Below are positions 27,955-36,311 of a stretch of 64,000 nt of DNA, one piece after another. Within the stretch, counting starts at the first letter, position 1. Each line of letters opens with the position of its first letter. The notes under the pieces were generated by a model. It saw only the letters and a program-made list of their open reading frames with translations, was not told the DNA's origin and ran no database searches. This DNA is from Ruminococcus sp. AF46-10NS. GTDB lineage: Bacteria; Bacillota; Clostridia; Lachnospirales; Lachnospiraceae. Position numbers and translations under genes: made by a program. The DNA lies in assembly GCF_003474435.1 (NCBI RefSeq), contig NZ_QRNF01000011.1, forward strand, positions 1 through 64,000. The letters are read 5' to 3'.

Positions 27955-27997
27955 ACAGGAGCCAGCCGGTGATCCGATGCGGGGCTCCTGTTATTTA
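27955..27997 (+). terminator. Terminator-like hairpin after the L,D-transpeptidase gene
   Basis: A 9-bp stem (27955-27963 with 27983-27991), a 19-nt loop and a weak T-rich tail. It lies just before the DUF3784 gene ribosome binding site. Confidence 0.45.
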
Positions 27998-28014
27998 TCA
28001 GGAGGAAAATAATC

Positions 28015-28311
28015 ATGATGGATGAAACATTCAGCTACATACTTGCCATTGCAGCACTTGTTATCGGAGTAATGCTTCTTACAGGACATGGTGCTGTGTT
28101 TATGAAAGGCGGCAACACCCAGGCCAGAAGCAGGAAATACGATGAGAAAAAGATGGAAAAAGTTTCCGGAATCTGTATGCTCCTTATCGGAATCGCAACA
28201 GGAATCGATGCATTCACAACATCTGTGACAGCGAAGATCGTTTATGTTGTTGTGCTGTTTGTGATACTGGCAGTGTTCGTGTTTTTGCTTAAGACGAAAT
28301 GCCATAAATAA
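28015..28311 (+). CDS. DUF3784 family membrane protein
   Basis: A 98-residue protein with three hydrophobic segments (about 8-26, 49-68 and 73-92) and the family hallmark of a cytoplasmic loop with NTQARSRKYDEKKMEKVSG between helices one and two. DUF3784 proteins are small, common in Clostridia and of unknown function. AGGAGGAAAATAATC precedes the ATG. A double ATG makes the exact start uncertain by one codon. Confidence 0.8.
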   Translation: MMDETFSYILAIAALVIGVMLLTGHGAVFMKGGNTQARSRKYDEKKMEKVSGICMLLIGIATGIDAFTTSVTAKIVYVVVLFVILAVFVFLLKTKCHK

Positions 28312-28325
28312 TATCTGATGTATAA

Positions 28326-28404
28326 AGAAAAAACGCTCTGTCTATATTTCGATGCTGTTATATGTTGATCATATATCAGAGGAAATATAGAGGAGCGTTT
28401 TTTT
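28326..28404. terminator. Bidirectional terminator with a long stem
   Basis: AAAAAACGCTC and CTATATTTC on the left pair with GAAATATAG and GAGCGTTTTTTT on the right, about 20 bp with a small bulge and a loop of about 30 nt. It separates the DUF3784 gene (+) from the convergent MATE gene (-). Confidence 0.75.
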
Positions 28405-28436
28405 ATATCATAGGAAACATGTTTAACTGAATCAAC

Positions 28437-28499
28437 TGCGAAACAATTATCCGGTGTAAAACTGCGTAACGAATGCGGATGCCTTTATCCGCCTGACTA
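28437..28499. repeat. Diverged member of repeat family A
   Basis: AACTGCG, A-AATTATCCGGT, GCGGATG and TTATCCGCCTGACT occur in the same order as in positions 45-110, with about 30 percent differences by eye. It lies directly downstream of the second MATE gene. Confidence 0.5.
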
Positions 28500-28504
28500 A
28501 AAGT

Positions 28505-29861
28505 TTACTGTAATTTAGTCCGGCTGGTGTGCCGGAAAGTCAGCGTAAACACAATACCCTTCACAATAGAAGTAAGGGAAAGTGCCCACCAGATACCGTC
28601 AAGTCCCATTCCTGCGTGGCTGAGGAACATAGCCAGCGGAATTCTTGATCCTGTGAGTATGATACTGATAACACTGCAAAGTTTGGTCATTCCAAGTCCT
28701 GAGAGTGCGCCGATGGTCATCAGCTCAATAGCCATAAATGCTTCGCTGAAACCAATGATAACCAGGTAGTTCACCGCAATCGACAGGGATTCATTATCAT
28801 GGAAAAACAGCCCTGCAATAGGCTTCGGAAGGAGCACAAACGAAGCGGTTATGATCAGTCCCCATATAGCGAGAATACCAAAGGAAATGTTGTAGCCATG
28901 GCGGATACGATCGTGTTTCTTTGCACCGTAATTCTGTGCAGTAAAAGCATTCAGGGCAGAGGCAAAGCCATCCGCAGTGTTCCAGGATACAGACTCAATC
29001 TGTCCGCCCACACGCTGGGTTGCAATGGCAGCTGCGCCGAATGCAGAAACCATTCTTGTGAGGATCATGGAGATCATGCAGTAGATCATGCTCTGAATGG
29101 CTGTTGGAAAACCAATGCGGAAGATGTTTTTATAAAATTTTCCGGAATAACGTGAAAAAAGCTTCGCATTCCGGAGAATATTTGGTTCCAGCCTGGATGT
29201 AAAGATCTGGAATACAAGCACAGTGAAAACAAGAATCTGCGCAGTTACAGTTGCAACAGCAGCGCCTGCAGTTCAAGTCTTGGGAAAGGTCCTGCACCAA
29301 GGATCAGGAGAGGATCCAGGATCATATTTCCCACAAGACCAAGAAAATTAGCTATAAGAGGAGCTCTGGAATCGCCCTGTGCTGTAAAAAGTCCGGTCAG
29401 TGTCAGGTTCAGGAAGGAAAAAATGATCAGACCGCAGGTGATCAGCATGTAAGCTCTGGCAGCTGTATAAGTTTCTGCGTCTGTCAGGTTGAAAAATCCG
29501 ATCAGCGGATCAAGAAATATAAGACAGACAGCCGCAAAAAGAAGTCCGAATAAAATGGTGATCTGCAGTGCACTGGCCGCATAGGAACGGGCTTCTTCAT
29601 AGTCTTTCCGTCCGCAGGCCTGGGCTGTATTAACCTGTCCGCCCATTCGCGGAAGGGCTACAAGGCCCTGGGAGAGCCAGACGTACATACCGCCAACACC
29701 CACACCTGCAACAGCTTTGGAACCAAGGAGGCCGATCCAGGCCATATCTGTGATGTTATAGCAGTTCCCAGGAGGGAAGACGCCATGATCGGCAGGGCCA
29801 GCTCAGCCAGAGTCTTAAGGATCGGGCCTGAAGTAAGGTCAATTGATTTATTTTTTTTCAT
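28505..29861 (-). pseudogene. MATE family efflux transporter with two frameshifts
   Basis: Three pieces in successive frames join into a normal MATE protein of about 452 residues if one base is added near 29760 and one near 29270 (a G in the reading direction). The first repair restores GTA-YNITDMAWIGLLGSKAV, the second restores PRLEL-AGAAVATVTAQILVF. Everything between is intact and free of further stops. The start at 29861 (MKKNKSIDL) lies 3 bp after the HAD gene stop, so the two form an operon. Two independent single-base losses in an otherwise pristine gene suggest sequencing error; real inactivation is the alternative. Confidence 0.85.
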
Positions 29862-29863
29862 GG

Positions 29864-30484
29864 CTATCTGCAAACCTCCATAAGGTCAGCCGGAGCAGAG
29901 ATCCGGTAGTCAGGATATTCCACTGCTCCGAAACCGTATTCTGCGAAAATAAAAGGAACTCTCGCCTTGCGGCAGGCGTTGAAATCTCCCAGTGTATCAC
30001 CCACATATACAGGATCTTTTAAGTTAAAATCATCACGGATCTTCATGATATTGTCAGCCTTGGCCATTCCTGTATCACCAGGGCAGAGGTGGCCTTTAAA
30101 GTAATGGCCGAAACCGGTAGATTTCAGGAATACTTCAATATATCCTGCCTGACAGTTGCTGACAATAAAAAGAGGAAAACGATGCGAAAGTGTATCCAGC
30201 GTTTCCTCAAGCTGAGGATACAGTGGCGCGCATTTGCGAAGCAGGGCTTCGTGCTCATCCTGGCAGCAGCCATCAATGATACGAAGCTGCTCAGATTCCG
30301 GCAATTCCGGGAAAAGTGCTTTCGCAATATCCGGAAGCAACTGCCCGAAAAGTCCCATCAGACGTCTGGAACTTACGTCTGTATCCATGTGTTCCGTATT
30401 TGTAAGATAATTACTCCAGGCTTCAGCCACGATCTCTGTGGAATCCCAGAGTGTACCGTCAACGTCAAAAATGATGCTGTCCAT
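29864..30484 (-). CDS. HAD-family hydrolase (phosphoglycolate phosphatase-like)
   Basis: The 206-residue protein has the HAD motifs in order: DVDGTLWDS (residues 7-15), SNCQAG in motif II, a Lys in motif III (GMAKADNI) and VGDTLGDFNACR in motif IV. The helical cap between motifs I and II places it in subfamily IA with phosphoglycolate phosphatases and beta-phosphoglucomutases. The substrate is unknown. GGGAGG lies before the ATG. It is followed by the MATE gene on the same strand. Confidence 0.88.
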   Translation of the reverse strand: MDSIIFDVDGTLWDSTEIVAEAWSNYLTNTEHMDTDVSSRRLMGLFGQLLPDIAKALFPELPESEQLRIIDGCCQDEHEALLRKCAPLYPQLEETLDTLSHRFPLFIVSNCQAGYIEVFLKSTGFGHYFKGHLCPGDTGMAKADNIMKIRDDFNLKDPVYVGDTLGDFNACRKARVPFIFAEYGFGAVEYPDYRISAPADLMEVCR

Positions 30485-30569
30485 TAAAAAAACCTCCCAA
30501 TAAAAGTGTATACAAATATAATTTTATAGGAGAAAAGATGAAAAAGCAACTGCCTTTTTGGGGATTTTA

Positions 30570-30578
30570 TGTTATAGT
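30570..30578 (+). promoter_or_regulatory. Extended -10 element before sfsA
   Basis: TGT-TATAGT (30570-30578), 21 bp before the sfsA start, which implies a very short leader. No good -35 is visible. Confidence 0.4.
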
Positions 30579-30599
30579 AGGAAATGCGAGGTAAACAAT

Positions 30600-31397
30600 A
30601 TGAAATATAAAAATACGGTCAGAGGTATTTTTAAGGACAGACCTAACCGCTTTATCGCCCATGTCAGGATCGGCGATAAGCTGGAGACTGTCCACGTTAA
30701 GAACACTGGCAGGTGCAGGGAACTTCTTGTTCCGGATGTGGAAGTCATCCTGGAAAAGAATGATAATCCAGCCAGAAAGACGAAATATGATCTGATCTGT
30801 GTAAATAAAGAAGGCCGCTGGATCAATATGGATTCCCAGGCACCAAATGCAGCAGCAGCGGAATGGATAGCAGCCGGGAATCTTTTCCGGGAAAAAGTTA
30901 CTGTACAGAGGGAGAAGACTTACGGGAATTCCAGATTTGATCTTTATGTGGAATCGCTGGAACGGAAGGCTTTTATCGAGGTAAAAGGTGTCACCCTTGA
31001 GGAAAAAAATATTGTCCGTTTTCCGGACGCACCTACAATTCGCGGGGTCAAGCATCTGGAAGAACTGATTCGCGCAGGAAGAGATGGTTATGAAGCTTAT
31101 CTTCTCCTGGTGATCCAGATGAAAGATGTGAAATATTTTGAACCAAACTGGGAGACACATCCGGAATTTGGGGAAACTCTGAGGAAAGCAGCTGCGGCAG
31201 GTGTTCATATCCTGGCTTATGACTGTGCCATTACAGAAGATTCCATGGAGATCTGTGATCCCGTGCCGGTGAATCTGGAAGATACATACAGCGCGAATCT
31301 ATGCGATCAGCATAAATTGCGTGAATCGCAAAGCGTGCTGCCGGACACGGAGCGGACAGCAACTGAGACAGGAACAGAGAGGAATACACATGCTTGA
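30600..31397 (+). CDS. sfsA: DNA/RNA nuclease SfsA with a repeat-derived C-terminal extension
   Basis: SfsA is a nuclease-fold protein first linked to sugar fermentation stimulation. From the ATG at 30600 it has 265 residues, against about 230 usually. The core shows TGRCRELLVPD, SRFDLY, FIEVKGVTLEE, FPDAPTIRGVKHLEEL and the closing DCAITEDSMEICDPVPVNLE. The last 38 or so residues are encoded by a member of repeat family B (31291-31363), which also occurs in non-coding DNA at 54167-54238. The stop overlaps the mutY start by 8 bp, so the two are probably translationally coupled. An upstream ATG at 30558 has no ribosome binding site. Confidence 0.9.
   Translation: MKYKNTVRGIFKDRPNRFIAHVRIGDKLETVHVKNTGRCRELLVPDVEVILEKNDNPARKTKYDLICVNKEGRWINMDSQAPNAAAAEWIAAGNLFREKVTVQREKTYGNSRFDLYVESLERKAFIEVKGVTLEEKNIVRFPDAPTIRGVKHLEELIRAGRDGYEAYLLLVIQMKDVKYFEPNWETHPEFGETLRKAAAAGVHILAYDCAITEDSMEICDPVPVNLEDTYSANLCDQHKLRESQSVLPDTERTATETGTERNTHA
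31291..31363. repeat. Repeat family B inside the 3' end of sfsA
   Basis: About 73 bp closely matching 54167-54238, including the inverted repeat TATGC-GATCA-GCATA, AAGCGTG and CGGA-CGGAGCGGACAGCAAC. Here it is translated as the tail of SfsA. Confidence 0.75.
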
Positions 31398-32445
31398 AAA
31401 TATTGCACAGCCCCTTCTGAAATGGTACGATAAGAACAAGAGAACCCTTCCATGGCGAGATAAAAACAATGCTTACTACACCTGGGTATCGGAGATCATG
31501 CTCCAGCAGACAAGAGTAGAAGCTGTGAAACCATATTTCCAGCGTTTTATCCGGGAACTGCCGGATGTGGCAAGTCTTGCAGCAGCACCAGAGGAACGCA
31601 TCGTGAAACTATGGGAAGGGCTTGGTTATTACAGCAGAGTCCGCAACATGCAGAAAGCAGCTATCCAGGTGATGGAAAAATATAACGGAAAGATACCTGA
31701 AGATTTTGAAACACTTCTCTCGTTAAGAGGAATAGGGAGATATACGGCAGGAGCTATTTCTTCCATTGCATATGGACATAAAGTTCCGGCAGTGGACGGC
31801 AATGTTCTCCGTGTATATTCAAGGCTTACAGAGAGCCGGGAAGATATCATGAAGCAGTCCGTGCGGAAATCCGTGGAAGACCAGCTGAAAGAGATCATGC
31901 CGGGTGACAGACCGGGAGATTTTAACCAGGCTGTGATGGAGATCGGTGCGGTGGTCTGTGTGCCAAACGGAAAGGCGAAATGTGAGGTATGTCCTCTTGG
32001 TGAATTCTGTCTGGCAAGGAAACACGGAACTATGGAAGAACTTCCTGTAAAAGCTCCAAAGAAGGCCAGAAAAGTGGAAAACCGTACAGTTCTTGTAATA
32101 CAGGATGGTACAGCAACTGCAATCCGGAGACGGCCGCCGGAAGGGCTTCTGGCAGGACTTTACGAGATTCCCAATATGGAAGGTCATCTGACACAGAAAG
32201 AAGCTCTCACACAGGTAAAGAATATCGGTCTGGAACCTCTCCGCATCGAACCATTGCCTGATGCAAAGCATATTTTTTCCCACATTGAGTGGAGAATGTG
32301 TGCTTACCGCATTGCAGTAGCGTCACTGGAAGAGGCCAGACATCAGGAATTTCTTTTTGTAGAAAAAAAAGAATCCGACAGAAAATATGCAATCCCATCT
32401 GCGTTTAGCGCATACACGAAATACATGAAGGAGGAAAACCCATGA
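31390..32445 (+). CDS. mutY: Adenine DNA glycosylase MutY
   Basis: MutY removes adenine mispaired with 8-oxoguanine. In 351 residues the catalytic Glu35 (SEIMLQQTRV), the helix-hairpin-helix LRGIGRYTAGAI, catalytic Asp136 (VPAVDGNVLRVYSRL) and the [4Fe-4S] ligands Cys190, Cys198, Cys201 and Cys207 are visible, followed by a C-terminal Nudix-like domain that recognises 8-oxoguanine. The start at 31390 follows GAGAGGAATACAC and overlaps sfsA. An earlier ATG at 31321 reads into the repeat and is rejected. Confidence 0.95.
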   Translation: MLENIAQPLLKWYDKNKRTLPWRDKNNAYYTWVSEIMLQQTRVEAVKPYFQRFIRELPDVASLAAAPEERIVKLWEGLGYYSRVRNMQKAAIQVMEKYNGKIPEDFETLLSLRGIGRYTAGAISSIAYGHKVPAVDGNVLRVYSRLTESREDIMKQSVRKSVEDQLKEIMPGDRPGDFNQAVMEIGAVVCVPNGKAKCEVCPLGEFCLARKHGTMEELPVKAPKKARKVENRTVLVIQDGTATAIRRRPPEGLLAGLYEIPNMEGHLTQKEALTQVKNIGLEPLRIEPLPDAKHIFSHIEWRMCAYRIAVASLEEARHQEFLFVEKKESDRKYAIPSAFSAYTKYMKEENP

Positions 32446-33458
32446 AACTTTTGAGCGTAGCAATTCCATGCTATAATTCAGAGGCTTATATGTCAAAATG
32501 TATCAATTCTCTGCTGATCGGAGGAGAAGAAGTGGAGATCATCATCGTAGATGACGGATCCAGCGACCGTACCGCTGAGATCGCAGACGATTATGCAGCA
32601 AAATATCCGACCATCGTCAAGGCAATCCATCAGGAGAACGGAGGACACGGACAGGCGGTAAATACCGGAATCCGTAATGCCACAGGTCTCTATTTCAAGG
32701 TTGTTGACAGTGATGACTGGGTAAATCAGGATGCATATTATGAGATCCTTAAGACTCTTTATGAGCTGACACGTGGAGCGGAAACAGTAGATCTTCTGAT
32801 CAGCAATTTTGTCTATGAGAAACAGGGAGCGACCCGCAAGAAAGTCATGCAGTACAGGCACTGTTTCCCGACGAATCAGATTTTTGGATGGGACGAAGTG
32901 CGCCATATGAAAAAAGGTCAGTACCTTCTGATGCACTCCATGATCTACAGAACGAAACTTCTCCACGACTGTGGAATGGAGCTTCCGAAGCATACATTTT
33001 ATGTAGATAACCTGTTTGCTTTTGAACCTCTTCCGTATGTGAAGAATCTTTATTATCTGGATGTGAACTTCTACAGATATTTTATCGGAAGAGATGATCA
33101 GTCTGTCAATGAGAAGGTCATGATCAAGAGAATCGATCAGCAGATACGTGTAAACAAGCTGATGGTAGATGCATATCTGAAAGCCAGCGTAAGCAACCGC
33201 AGGCTTCGCATGTACATGTTCAGTTATCTGGATATTATTACAACAGTTTCTTCTATTATGTTGGTAAGAGCCGGCACACAGGAATGTCTGGACAAGAGAC
33301 AGGAACTTCAGGATTACATTAAAAATCAGAATATGGGACTTTACCGAAAACTGAGGAGAAGTCTTTTTGGAAGAGTATCCAACCTTCCTGGAAGGGGCGG
33401 AAGAAAGATGTTCGTGGCAGCATATAAGATCTGCCAGAAGTTCTATGGATTTAACTAA
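32442..33458 (+). CDS. Glycosyltransferase family 2
   Basis: The 338-residue GT-A enzyme starts LLSVAIPCYNSEAYM, has the nucleotide-binding VDDGSSDRT and the metal-binding VVDSDDW near residue 88. The N-terminal 220 residues are the transferase domain; the basic C-terminus (KLRRSLFGR, GGRKMF) may touch the membrane. Acceptor and sugar are unknown. Its ATG overlaps the mutY stop (ATGA), and GGAGGAAAACCC precedes it, so it belongs to the sfsA-mutY transcript. Confidence 0.9.
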   Translation: MKLLSVAIPCYNSEAYMSKCINSLLIGGEEVEIIIVDDGSSDRTAEIADDYAAKYPTIVKAIHQENGGHGQAVNTGIRNATGLYFKVVDSDDWVNQDAYYEILKTLYELTRGAETVDLLISNFVYEKQGATRKKVMQYRHCFPTNQIFGWDEVRHMKKGQYLLMHSMIYRTKLLHDCGMELPKHTFYVDNLFAFEPLPYVKNLYYLDVNFYRYFIGRDDQSVNEKVMIKRIDQQIRVNKLMVDAYLKASVSNRRLRMYMFSYLDIITTVSSIMLVRAGTQECLDKRQELQDYIKNQNMGLYRKLRRSLFGRVSNLPGRGGRKMFVAAYKICQKFYGFN

Positions 33459-33531
33459 ATCGGGAATACAAAAAGATGACTCAGGTTCTGTCTGCTGCGG
33501 ACAGGACCTGAAGTTATATTATCATAAAAAT

Positions 33532-33588
33532 AGCTCCGGATCTGGAATCCATATCAGATAATGAAATTCCAGCTTCGGAGCTGTTTTT
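33532..33588. terminator. Bidirectional terminator
   Basis: AGCTCCG and CTGGAAT pair with ATTCCAG and CGGAGCT across a short internal mismatch, with T-runs on both strands. It separates the glycosyltransferase gene from the convergent PAP2 gene. Confidence 0.75.
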
Positions 33589-33600
33589 ATCAGGGATGAA

Positions 33601-34302
33601 TTATAAATTCTGTTCCAGATTCTGCTTCCTGTTCTTCTTATGGATCTGGCTCATGGCACGCTGCTCATCATATTCTTCTACTCTCTGCGGATAGAAGAGA
33701 AGGTGTCCGAACAGTGCCAGTGTTGTTCCAAGACATACATCAATTACAGAATGCTGTTTGATGAACATGGTTGAAAGAACAATGAGAGTGGACAGGATCA
33801 GAGATCCTATCTGGATCCACTTCTTATTCTTTAATGCCTGGCAGTGGCGGATGGCAAAATAAACTGCCAGTGAGTTGAACACATGGATGCTTGGCAGGAT
33901 ATTAGTCGGTGTATCGGAACGGTAGATACATGCGACAAGCTGCGTAAGTATGTTATTACGTGGGAATACAGCCGGACGGAGATACTGGATATTCGGGTAG
34001 ACATAGGAGACTACAAGAAAAACAGTCATTCCCATCATCAGGTTAAAGATCAGCTGAAAATATTCCCTCTTATTCTTATTGAGGAACAGAAAATATGCAA
34101 CTGTGAGGATCACATATGGAAACCACAGAAGGTACGGTATAATAAAGATCTCACAGAACGGGATCATATCGTCAAAAACAGTATGTACAATGTGGTAGGA
34201 ATGTACAGGCCGCTGTTCCAGATAATTAAACAGGATAAGATATACGATAAAATAACTGAGGATCACAAAACCGTGCCTGTATTTTTTTATCTTACTCAAC
34301 AT
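33601..34302 (-). CDS. PAP2-family membrane phosphatase
   Basis: A 233-residue protein with about six transmembrane helices. The C-terminal half has the acid phosphatase motifs in a reduced form: LPSIHVFNSLAVYFAIRHC and STMFIKQHSVIDVCLG, where the two His residues are the expected catalytic pair. Such proteins usually remove phosphate from phosphatidate or undecaprenyl diphosphate; inositol phosphorylceramide synthase-like activity is an alternative. I chose the ATG at 34302 because GAAAGGAAGCGTT precedes it; a longer frame begins at 34341. The neighbouring lipid kinase gene supports a lipid role. Confidence 0.82.
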   Translation of the reverse strand: MLSKIKKYRHGFVILSYFIVYLILFNYLEQRPVHSYHIVHTVFDDMIPFCEIFIIPYLLWFPYVILTVAYFLFLNKNKREYFQLIFNLMMGMTVFLVVSYVYPNIQYLRPAVFPRNNILTQLVACIYRSDTPTNILPSIHVFNSLAVYFAIRHCQALKNKKWIQIGSLILSTLIVLSTMFIKQHSVIDVCLGTTLALFGHLLFYPQRVEEYDEQRAMSQIHKKNRKQNLEQNL

Positions 34303-34386
34303 AACGCTTCCTTTCTTGAAGTATGTCCGGGTGCAGCTCATTAGTCGGATTGTTTACGATTCGGTTTGTTAAGTATCCACCTGCTA

Positions 34387-35319
34387 CTATAACACAGGCA
34401 TTATGATTTTTAAAGGTTTCTTTTCTATGGTCACAGAAAATTCACGCTGGATTCCGCCGGATTCTCCGTCTTTATGCACAGGAAGAGGATGGTCACTTCT
34501 AATATGTACGTCCCTGCATTTAAAAATATGTACTCCTTTGATGCCTGTATGCCCGCCCCACAATGCACTGGGCAGACAGAGCAACATTTTAAATTTGGAA
34601 ATGCCTGCAATAACGATCACATCCAAGAGGCCGTCATCCGGTTTGGCATCCGGGCAGAATTTAAAACCCCCGCCTTCATATTTCTGGTTCATTGCAGTCG
34701 CAAACCAGGTCTTTGGGAATGTCTGCTCACCTTCTGTATCTGTCCGTACTGTGACAGTGGAAGGAGTAAGAAACAGAAACTGCTTCAGTGCTACCATAAG
34801 ATAGGTAAGTTTTCCAAGGTGAAGACGGTTGAGAAATTTTTTGCCAGGGGTGATTAGCACTTCCTGACATATCGCTGCATCGTAACCCATTCCCGCACTG
34901 ATTCCGAAACGGTAGGCATGTGCTCCAAGCTGGATCTTTGGAACATCCATAGGAACGATACGTTCTTTATTTAATATGGCGAAAAGTGCCTCTTCCGGGT
35001 TGCTGGGGAGGCCCATGCTCCGGCAGAAATCATTGCCTGAACCGGTGGGGATGAAGCCGAAGATCACATTGTCCAGATCTTCAATCCCTGTAAGTACTTC
35101 GTAAATAGTTCCATCACCGCCAACTGTGATCAGTGTCACCGGATCATCAGGTGTTCCTGATGCACTGATCTTACGTGCAAATTCTGTAGCGTGTCCCACA
35201 TACTCTGTGAGAAAATACTGATATGAAATCCCACGACTCTCCATGATGCTGCGAAGATGGTTCCAGATCTCACGTCCCTGGCCCGATCTTGAATTGGGAT
35301 TCACAATAAAAGAATACAT
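34387..35319 (-). CDS. Diacylglycerol kinase-family lipid kinase
   Basis: The 310-residue soluble kinase has the DAGK catalytic domain: VNPNSRSGQG at the start, TVGGDGTIYEVL with the nucleotide-binding GGDGT, and PTGSGNDFCRSMG. The C-terminal half has the beta-sandwich with CPDAKPDDGLLDVIVI. This family phosphorylates diacylglycerol (DgkB, YegS) and recycles lipid after teichoic acid synthesis. GGAGG precedes the start. It lies upstream of the PAP2 gene on the same strand with 84 bp between, so a phosphorylation/dephosphorylation pair is likely. Confidence 0.9.
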   Translation of the reverse strand: MYSFIVNPNSRSGQGREIWNHLRSIMESRGISYQYFLTEYVGHATEFARKISASGTPDDPVTLITVGGDGTIYEVLTGIEDLDNVIFGFIPTGSGNDFCRSMGLPSNPEEALFAILNKERIVPMDVPKIQLGAHAYRFGISAGMGYDAAICQEVLITPGKKFLNRLHLGKLTYLMVALKQFLFLTPSTVTVRTDTEGEQTFPKTWFATAMNQKYEGGGFKFCPDAKPDDGLLDVIVIAGISKFKMLLCLPSALWGGHTGIKGVHIFKCRDVHIRSDHPLPVHKDGESGGIQREFSVTIEKKPLKIIMPVL

Positions 35320-35496
35320 ATGAAAACCTCCAAACTGCTGTCAGCTTTATCATAACATTGAAGACAGCGTTTTACAAATTAAAAATTCTTAAAGAATTCT
35401 ATATTTTACATAAATTTAACGATTTTCCACGCATGGATTTTACCAAGAAAAATTATACTGGGAAACAGTGAAAGAAAAAAGATTCGGAGGAAAATT

Positions 35497-36171
35497 ATGA
35501 TATATCTGGTAGAGGATGACGAGAGCATCCGCGAACTTGTTGTATACACGCTAAACAGTCAGGGCCTTGAGGCTCAGGGGTTTGAGCGGCCTTCACTTTT
35601 CTGGAAAGCAATGGAAAAGGAGCTGCCGTCACTGGTACTTCTGGACATTATGCTTCCGGAGGAGGACGGCCTTTCCATTCTTAAAAAGATCCGGATCCGT
35701 CCTGATGTGCGGAAGCTTCCGGTGATCATGCTCACTGCGAAAGGCAGCGAATTTGATACAGTGGTGGGGCTGGACAGCGGAGCAGACGATTATATTCCGA
35801 AGCCTTTCCGTATGATGGAGCTGATCTCCAGAGTTCGGGCACTGCTTAGAAGATCCGAGGATAACGGAGCTGAAGAATACCGGATGGGCAATCTTTATGT
35901 ATGCCCGGGAAGACATGAGGTGACAGTTGACAGAGAACCTGTGAACCTGACTTTAAAAGAATATGAAATGCTTTGTCTTCTTTTAAAAAACAGCGGCACA
36001 GTGCTATCCAGGACTCAGCTTCTTAATCAGATCTGGGGATATGAGTTCGATGGAGAGAGCAGAACTGTGGATGTGCATATACGAACCCTTCGCCAGAAGC
36101 TTGGCACAGCCGGAGATATGGTGGAAACCATCCGGGGAGTAGGATATAAGATCAGCGGAAAAACTGCATAA
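35497..36171 (+). CDS. OmpR/PhoB-family response regulator (no adjacent kinase)
   Basis: The 224-residue regulator has a receiver domain (acidic pocket EDD at 6-8, phosphorylatable Asp50, Thr80, Lys102) and a C-terminal winged-helix DNA-binding domain (about 127-222, ending TIRGVGYKI). CGGAGGAAAATT precedes the ATG. No histidine kinase gene follows: a terminator and topB come next, and the lipid kinase is upstream. It is therefore an orphan regulator here, its kinase being elsewhere in the genome or absent. PhoP, ResD or WalR-like roles cannot be separated. Confidence 0.92.
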   Translation: MIYLVEDDESIRELVVYTLNSQGLEAQGFERPSLFWKAMEKELPSLVLLDIMLPEEDGLSILKKIRIRPDVRKLPVIMLTAKGSEFDTVVGLDSGADDYIPKPFRMMELISRVRALLRRSEDNGAEEYRMGNLYVCPGRHEVTVDREPVNLTLKEYEMLCLLLKNSGTVLSRTQLLNQIWGYEFDGESRTVDVHIRTLRQKLGTAGDMVETIRGVGYKISGKTA

Positions 36172-36213
36172 CAGGAAATAAAAAAAGAGCATTTCGACGG
36201 AAAAAAGGCCACG

Positions 36214-36240
36214 GCACTTTTCTGGACGAAGTGCTTTTTT
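36214..36240 (+). terminator. Terminator of the response regulator gene
   Basis: A 6-bp stem GCACTT/AAGTGC (36214-36219 with 36229-36234) and six T. It overlaps the -35 region of the topB promoter. Confidence 0.55.
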
Positions 36241-36251
36241 CATGCTATAAT
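36223..36251 (+). promoter_or_regulatory. Promoter of topB
   Basis: TGGACG (36223-36228), 17 bp, TATAAT (36246-36251) with a TGC extended -10, about 60 bp before topB. Confidence 0.6.
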
Positions 36252-36311
36252 AGGTGAACCCTGAAGCATATCTGAAAAATGCTTTAAAGAGCAAGAGGTG
36301 AAATATAAAAT

